Shown: positions 62,267 through 64,000 of the stretch, piece after piece
Layout of the letters: each line of letters begins with the position of its first letter
Numbering within the stretch: the first letter of the stretch is position 1
DNA from: Mantamonas sphyraenae
Lineage: Eukaryota > CRuMs > Mantamonadidae
Reading direction: 5' to 3'
Assembly (NCBI GenBank): GCA_026936335.1
Contig: JAPMXV010000013.1
Coordinates: 124,001-188,000 of the forward strand
Length of the DNA stretch: 64,000 nt
Made by a program: the position numbers and the translations under genes
The notes under the pieces: model-generated
Told to the model about the DNA's origin: nothing
Databases searched by the model: none
Seen by the model: only the letters and a program-made list of their open reading frames with translations

Positions 62267-64000
62267 ACAGGTGCGTTGGGGACTCCATTCGCAGGGAGAC
62301 ACAGCACAGGGACACTTGGACAAGGTGCACGTGGCACACCGGACACCGCTGACACGGCCGCGCGCCTCCACGCAGATCTCCAGGGTCTGAAAACGACCAC
62401 CAATGCCAGGGGCGAAGAGGAGATGAGTGTGGAGAGCTGGCAAGAGCTTCGTGCGAGGCTGGGTCTGAAGCCCCTGCGTACAGGGTCATCCAAGGCAAAG
62501 GGCAAGCAGAGCAAGAAGGCTGACGAGCCGGCTGAAGCGGAAAGCGAGCTCGATCAGGGCTCGCTGGCGTCCATCAAGGACAGGCTGGTGCAAGCACGCA
62601 AACGACGCATCCGAGCACAAGCCGAACAGAACGAAGGCGACTCGTTTTCGCTGGAGAGTGGCCTCGGGAGCACGCAGAAGGAGGCGTCGGCCGCGGAGTG
62701 GGCAGCGCAAATGCGCGCCCGCCGCGAGCGCAACAAACAGGAAACCGCAGCCAAGCTGGCAGCCGCTGACGAAGAGGACATGGACGAGGAGAACAACGCC
62801 GCGGTGGATGCATACACCACAGCACACCTGAAGGGGCTCAAGGTGGCGCACAACACAGATGCGTTCCAGCAAGGCCAGGAGATCATCCTGACGTTGAAGG
62901 ACTCGGCGGTGTTGGATGAACACGGCAACTTGAACGAAGAGGCAGACGCGTTGGAGAATGTGAATCTGCGGGACGTGGAGATTGCAGAGCGGAACAAGAA
63001 GCGCAAAAGCGCGTCCAAGGTGTACAATCCGTTTGAAGAGGACGAGTATGACGAAGAGGGAAACAAGGTGCTGCTGAGTCAGTACGACGACAAGGAGGCG
63101 CGGGAGGAAGCTGCACGCGGGTTTGTGCTGGACGGCGTCGATGCAGAGGCAGAAGCGGCAAAGCAAGCGCAGCTGGCTCGTGTGCGTGCACGTCTGCAGG
63201 CCATGGCCGGTGGGGCAAAAGCACTCAAGGCAGCGGCGGCTGAGGAGGACGACACACACGTGGGCGAACTGATGGATGAGGAAACACGAGAGGCCATGTC
63301 GACGATCAAGACGGGAGGAGGCAAGGACGGCAAGGAGAAGAAGAAGAAGAAGAAAAAGAAAAAGTTGCGAAAGAAGGACAAGGAGCAATCCAAGAGATTG
63401 GATGAGGCGGTGGTTGCCATGCAGGCCGAGCAAAGCAGGCGGTTGAACAGCGCACAGATCCTCCGAGACGTTGTACTTGACGACGAGGACGCAGAGGAGG
63501 AGGCCATGGCCGATGCTCTGGCACGCACCAAGCCCAAACGTGCAAAGAAGAAGCGTGTGGAGCAGCAGCCGACACGCAGGCGCACACGCAGCATGGATCG
63601 CGAGGAACACGAGGTGGAAGAGGCCGAGGTTGCCGACCCGGCCATGGTGGACGATGACGACAATGCACGATGGATGGCAGAGAGGCTGAAACAACGCGAG
63701 GAGCATTCAGCAAGCGCAGGCATGGACACAGAGGGCACGTCGGGTGGCACGACGGACGACGGTGACGCACTTGTGTTTTCCTCCACAACCGACTTTTTGC
63801 AGGGGTTGCGTTCTATCCAGCGCGGCAAACAGGAACAAGAGAGTACTACGGCACGCAAGAACGCCGAGGCTGCGGCACAGGCTGTGCTGGACGAGGTGAA
63901 GCAGGAGGAAGAGGAAGAGGAGGACGACGACAAAAGGCAAAGTGGCACGCGCACGAGCAAACGCGAACCACACCTCGACGTTGAAGCAACCACAGCAGGC
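62264..64000 (+). CDS. SART1: SART1/Snu66 U4/U6.U5 tri-snRNP protein, C-terminus missing
   Basis: Open from the ATG at 62264 to the right edge, 579 codons. A second ATG at 62429 (MSVESWQELRARLGLKPL) begins right at the first conserved SART1 block and may be the true start. The family hallmark HLKGLKVAHNTDAFQQGQEI followed by ILTLKDSAVL is present near residue 190, then KVYNPFEEDEYDE, and a Lys run near residue 360. SART1/Snu66 is a core tri-snRNP factor needed for spliceosome activation in the nucleus. The protein is typically 700-800 residues, so the last quarter lies outside the window. Confidence 0.9.
   Translation, partial: MTGALGTPFAGRHSTGTLGQGARGTPDTADTAARLHADLQGLKTTTNARGEEEMSVESWQELRARLGLKPLRTGSSKAKGKQSKKADEPAEAESELDQGSLASIKDRLVQARKRRIRAQAEQNEGDSFSLESGLGSTQKEASAAEWAAQMRARRERNKQETAAKLAAADEEDMDEENNAAVDAYTTAHLKGLKVAHNTDAFQQGQEIILTLKDSAVLDEHGNLNEEADALENVNLRDVEIAERNKKRKSASKVYNPFEEDEYDEEGNKVLLSQYDDKEAREEAARGFVLDGVDAEAEAAKQAQLARVRARLQAMAGGAKALKAAAAEEDDTHVGELMDEETREAMSTIKTGGGKDGKEKKKKKKKKKLRKKDKEQSKRLDEAVVAMQAEQSRRLNSAQILRDVVLDDEDAEEEAMADALARTKPKRAKKKRVEQQPTRRRTRSMDREEHEVEEAEVADPAMVDDDDNARWMAERLKQREEHSASAGMDTEGTSGGTTDDGDALVFSSTTDFLQGLRSIQRGKQEQESTTARKNAEAAAQAVLDEVKQEEEEEEDDDKRQSGTRTSKREPHLDVEATTAG

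Noticed and set aside
1-64000. tRNA or rRNA genes, transposons, viral insertions
   Set aside because: None recognised by eye. No reverse transcriptase, transposase, integrase or capsid motif appears in any frame; a tRNA scan was not possible here.

Overview
This is nuclear DNA from a gene-dense, GC-rich (by eye) unicellular eukaryote. Spliceosomal introns interrupt about half of the genes. The gene content is eukaryotic: ABCE1, the DDX55/Spb4 helicase, centrin, SART1, a TRIC channel, a TOM6-like protein and an XLF-like repair factor. Centrin and a sperm-tail-like PG-rich protein suggest a flagellated protist. HSF-type DNA-binding domains in an unusual fusion, and a giant secreted protein of a type I associate with marine protists, hint at a lineage outside animals, fungi and plants. 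I cannot name the phylum.

I support 27 protein genes in 64 kb, about one per 2.4 kb. Order and strand: giant secreted repeat protein (-, runs off the left edge), OSCA/TMEM63 channel with a zinc finger (+), MTG1-like GTPase (-), Ser/Asn-rich unknown (+), ABCE1 (-), DDX55 (+), 1,849-residue ankyrin protein (+), PG-rich axonemal-type protein (-), TOM6-like (+), FtsJ/MRM2 methyltransferase (-), pseudouridine glycosidase-kinase fusion (-), ankyrin-MYND (+), propeller-like (-), double TARG1-type macrodomain (+), XLF-like (-), ankyrin protein with a CaaX end (-), double HSF-domain plus LRR fusion (-), LRR protein (+), centrin (-), unknown (+), glycosyltransferase-like plus MYND (-), TRIC channel (-), beta-helix membrane protein (+), Ras-like GTPase with IQ motif (-), SH3 / Lys-Ala-Glu repeat / dynein-stalk-like protein (+), acidic unknown (-), SART1 (+, runs off the right edge).

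The layout is unusual. Strand alternates at 21 of 26 neighbouring pairs. Convergent genes end 3 to 184 bp apart or overlap in their coding ends. Divergent genes often start only 48 to 62 bp apart, and two or three pairs appear to share one CATG as both start codons. Tandem genes can lie 27 to 66 bp apart. Most 3' splice sites end in CACAG with little pyrimidine tract, and two predicted introns are only 32 and 38 nt.

Some neighbours fit together functionally: ABCE1 and DDX55 (ribosome recycling and large-subunit assembly) share an intergenic region, and the TARG1-type hydrolase and the XLF-like factor (both DNA-damage response) converge with 3 bp between stops. The strongest novelty candidates are the double HSF-domain/LRR fusion, the CATG shared starts, the tandem TARG1 protein, the ankyrin-CaaX protein and the dynein-stalk module outside a dynein.
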